Both the position numbers and the translations under genes were made by a program. From Fimousia sp036311565 (GTDB lineage Bacteria; Bacillota; Clostridia; Lachnospirales; Lachnospiraceae), in contig JAXJPR010000036.1 of NCBI GenBank assembly GCA_036311565.1, forward strand, positions 1-64,000: DNA of 64,000 nt, given 5' to 3'. The notes beneath the pieces are model-generated. The model worked only from the letters and a program-made list of their open reading frames with translations, did no database searches and was not told where the DNA came from. Below, in pieces: positions 62,367-64,000 of the stretch (position 1 is its first letter; each line of letters begins with the position of its first letter).

Positions 62367-62410
62367 AAAACAAAGCAACGTGAAAAAGTGGCACGTTGCT
62401 TTGTTTTATT
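62367..62410. terminator. Bidirectional terminator after citrate synthase
   Basis: AAAACAAAGCAACGTG pairs with CACGTTGCTTTGTTTT around AAAAAGTGG. The T-rich flanks serve both convergent genes. Confidence 0.9.
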
Positions 62411-62411
62411 A

Positions 62412-62972
62412 CTACCTTAATGCCACAATACCAAAATCGGTAGACTCCTTCCCAATTTGGCATAATAATTGTTTCATATTTGCATCGGTTATCTTTCCGA
62501 TTAGAGTCATAGTAATCATTTGCTTTTCGTCTTTTGTTTCTAAAGACATAGATTTGATTGATACGTTGTTTAATTTAATCATATTTATGTAAAGGTTTAA
62601 GTCACTAGCAGAACAATCGCAGGAAAAGGTAATCGTTACTTCTGAGTGTGGAAGATCTGCATTTAGGCCGGCGGCTTTTAAGCTGTCAGAAAGAACACGT
62701 TCTTGCATGTCTGTTAAAATACCGTACTGATATCTTCTGCTAACACTCATCAAATGTCTTAAAAATGCTACATATTCATCATAAATGACTGGATCCACGT
62801 CAGAAGCCCGGTTCTTAATAATAGCAAGTTCCCGTTCTAGTACGAATACATCTCCTCCGGTTACCGCTTTGGCTTCTGCTACATGTTTGGAACACTCCAT
62901 ACGCTTGACAAACAGTTCTATAATCTGCGAATCAATCTGGTCGATTTGTGTACGAATCTCATCTAATGTCAT
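62412..62972 (-). CDS. Chorismate mutase (AroQ type) with a C-terminal ACT-like domain
   Basis: The first about 90 residues are an AroQ helical chorismate mutase (LDEIRTQIDQIDSQIIELFVKRMECSKHVAEAK...VFVLERELAIIKN), which makes prephenate for Phe and Tyr synthesis. Residues about 110-186 look like an ACT-type regulatory fold (SEVTITFSCDCSASDLNLYINMIKLNNVSIKSMSL), possibly for amino-acid feedback. Total length is 186. No prephenate dehydratase or dehydrogenase follows. AAGGAGAATAATT precedes the ATG. Confidence 0.85.
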   Translation of the reverse strand: MTLDEIRTQIDQIDSQIIELFVKRMECSKHVAEAKAVTGGDVFVLERELAIIKNRASDVDPVIYDEYVAFLRHLMSVSRRYQYGILTDMQERVLSDSLKAAGLNADLPHSEVTITFSCDCSASDLNLYINMIKLNNVSIKSMSLETKDEKQMITMTLIGKITDANMKQLLCQIGKESTDFGIVALR

Positions 62973-63071
62973 AATTATTCTCCTTAATTGTTTTTATCAT
63001 TCTTTTAGTCACAGTATATAGTATAACACGTATTTGCAAATGTTTTTTAATTATAATTTTTAAATTTTCTG

Positions 63072-63344
63072 TTATTCCTCTTCTCCACCAAATGCATCCA
63101 TCCATACTAAATACTCTTCCTTAGAATCTTCTTCGGCATTTGCAATTGTGTTTTTAAGATTGTCAATACACTCTTCAACTTCTTCATCATCTACTGTACA
63201 ATCATTTTCTTTGTCATCATACTCAATTTCAATATTGGGATCAATATCGTCAGTGTAGTATATTTCCTCTTCTGAAATTTCCTCGGCAGAAACTCGTGAA
63301 GGTATTATTGTTATAAAAAAATAAACAAAATTTATTTTTAACTG
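63072..63344 (-). CDS. Uncertain acidic ORF, possibly a short exported protein or remnant
   Basis: A minus-strand frame ends at 63072 with a very acidic C-terminal stretch (EEISEEEIYYTDDIDPNIEIEY...YLVWMDAFGGEEE) preceded by a hydrophobic segment (INFVYFFITIIPSRVSA) that could be a signal. The frame is open to 63419, but that part lies in the GntR promoter and operator. Only a TTG near 63344 could start translation, and its ribosome site is poor. It may be a 5'-truncated gene. I do not recognise it. Confidence 0.3.
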   Translation of the reverse strand, partial: QLKINFVYFFITIIPSRVSAEEISEEEIYYTDDIDPNIEIEYDDKENDCTVDDEEVEECIDNLKNTIANAEEDSKEEYLVWMDAFGGEEE

Positions 63345-63351
63345 CAAGTTC

Positions 63352-63380
63352 TTGACAAAAGTATATACTGTACATATAAT
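63352..63380 (+). promoter_or_regulatory. Consensus promoter of the GntR-ABC operon
   Basis: TTGACA (63352-63357) and TATAAT (63375-63380) match consensus with a 17-nt spacer. Confidence 0.92.
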
Positions 63381-63401
63381 TAATATATACAGTATATACT
63401 T
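63359..63401 (+). promoter_or_regulatory. Operator: 14-bp perfect inverted repeat around the -10 box
   Basis: AAGTATATACTGTA (63359-63372) and TACAGTATATACTT (63388-63401) flank the -10 box with a 15-nt gap. This is the layout expected for autorepression by the YtrA-type GntR regulator encoded just downstream. Confidence 0.85.
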
Positions 63402-63417
63402 TGAAGAAGGTGAATTC

Positions 63418-63798
63418 ATGAAAATTATGATATCAAATCAATCAGAGCTTCCTATTTATGCGCAGATCCGGGAGCAGATTAAGGAACAGATTTTAAATGG
63501 TCAGATAAAAGAAGGAACGATCTTACCGTCAATTCGAAAACTTGCAAAGGAAGTCGGAGTCAGTGTGATCACAACCACTCGCGCCTATAATGATTTAGAA
63601 AAGGAAGGATTTATTGCTTCCATGCAGGGAAAAGGAAGCATTGTCCTTTCAAAAGACAATGAAATTATGAAAGAACGCTATTTAATGCGGATTGAAGAAG
63701 GGGTAATGACTGCTATAGAAACCGCAAAATATATTGGGATAAAGGAAGAAGAGTTCCATGATCTGATCCGTAGTCTTTGGAAGGAGCTGGGAGAATGA
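63418..63798 (+). CDS. GntR-family regulator, YtrA subfamily
   Basis: The 126-residue repressor has the GntR winged helix ELPIYAQIREQIKEQILNGQIKEGTILPSIRKLAKEVGVSVITTTRAYNDLEKEGFIASMQGKGSIVL at about 7-75. The short C-terminal dimerisation helices are typical of YtrA members. Such proteins repress their own operon with adjacent ABC exporter genes and respond to wall-active antibiotics or peptides. AGAAGGTGAATTC precedes the ATG. The next gene overlaps by 4 nt (ATGA). Confidence 0.92.
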   Translation: MKIMISNQSELPIYAQIREQIKEQILNGQIKEGTILPSIRKLAKEVGVSVITTTRAYNDLEKEGFIASMQGKGSIVLSKDNEIMKERYLMRIEEGVMTAIETAKYIGIKEEEFHDLIRSLWKELGE

Positions 63799-64000
63799 AT
63801 TTATTAGAAGTAAACGAATTGTGTAAAAATTATTCCACATTTCAATTGAACAATGTATCTTTTAAACTTCCAAAAGGATTTATCATGGGATACATTGGGG
63901 AAAATGGAGCAGGAAAGACCACAACATTAAATTTAATTACACATTTATGTCATCCAGATTCGGGAATAGTAACCATTGATGGGATCTGTTACGAGAAACA
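63795..64000 (+). CDS. ABC transporter ATP-binding protein, partial (cut by window end)
   Basis: The ATG at 63795 overlaps the GntR stop. About 68 residues are visible: MNLLEVNELCKNYSTFQLNN, then GYIGENGAGKTTTLNLITHLCHPDSG with Walker A GENGAGKTT. It matches the ATPase subunit of YtrB/BcrA-type exporters that accompany YtrA regulators. The rest of the operon lies beyond the window. Confidence 0.9.
   Translation, partial: MNLLEVNELCKNYSTFQLNNVSFKLPKGFIMGYIGENGAGKTTTLNLITHLCHPDSGIVTIDGICYEK

Overview
The window is AT-rich Firmicute DNA. Gene content and style point to Lachnospiraceae (Clostridium cluster XIVa), an inference from sequence rather than a database match. The evidence includes T-box leaders, a CIRCE element, strong GGAGG ribosome sites, a short ProS with a C-terminal zinc domain, Gram-positive type 2 GalT, the rpoB-rpoC-rpsL-rpsG-fusA-tuf block, and a DUF4130/radical-SAM DNA repair pair. 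It is mostly ordinary chromosome with one insertion sequence and two decayed loci. I see no rRNA, tRNA, CRISPR or phage genes.

Layout. 1-2.8 kb: two tandem SH3b/NlpC-P60 wall hydrolase genes, the first broken by one in-frame stop, with a pseudouridine synthase between them. 2.8-5.0 kb (minus): aroB-aroF. 5.1-8.8 kb: proline T-box, proS, and a CCA-adding enzyme fused to an acetyltransferase. 8.8-11.1 kb (minus): putative DNA repair radical SAM protein and its partner. 11.2-12.9 kb: IS30-family element. 13-15.6 kb: EamA half-transporter, rbsK, cysK. 15.7-19.3 kb: a TauT/NitT-type ABC transporter with a cysteine-bearing binding lipoprotein and a DUF1847 protein. 19.4-27 kb: CIRCE-controlled hsp20, a GDPD phosphodiesterase, then an operon of a J-like TPR protein, an HscC-size Hsp70 and a zinc-ribbon membrane protein. 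27-30 kb (minus): a cytosolic ParB-like/BMP fusion protein, a phosphoesterase and a DUF2148 protein. 30.2-36.8 kb: a C_GCAxxG_C_C protein, then a LacI-type regulator divergent from galM-galK-galE-galT. 36.8-39.5 kb: HAD phosphatase, radical SAM protein, AlkD-like glycosylase. 39.5-40.8 kb: a tryptophan T-box that now leads into a YkvI/GldA chimeric pseudogene. 40.8-53.4 kb: RNA polymerase and str operon block. 53.6-59 kb: a small acidic ORF, a hydroxyacid dehydrogenase, HAD, GH3 lipoprotein and KtrBA potassium uptake. 59-64 kb: nanE, two MarR regulators with matching operators, citrate synthase, chorismate mutase, and the start of a GntR(YtrA)-ABC operon.

Regulation is unusually legible. Near-consensus sigma-A promoters pair with recognisable operators: CIRCE at hsp20, four TTTASTAAA boxes at the gal promoter, a 14-bp inverted repeat around the GntR -10 box, a shared GTTYRAAATTAAAC site at both MarR genes, and a palindrome at the aroB start site. 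The most unusual loci are the ParB/BMP operon, the HscC-type chaperone operon with a degenerate J motif, the CCA-GNAT fusion, the ABC-DUF1847 operon and the orphaned tryptophan T-box.
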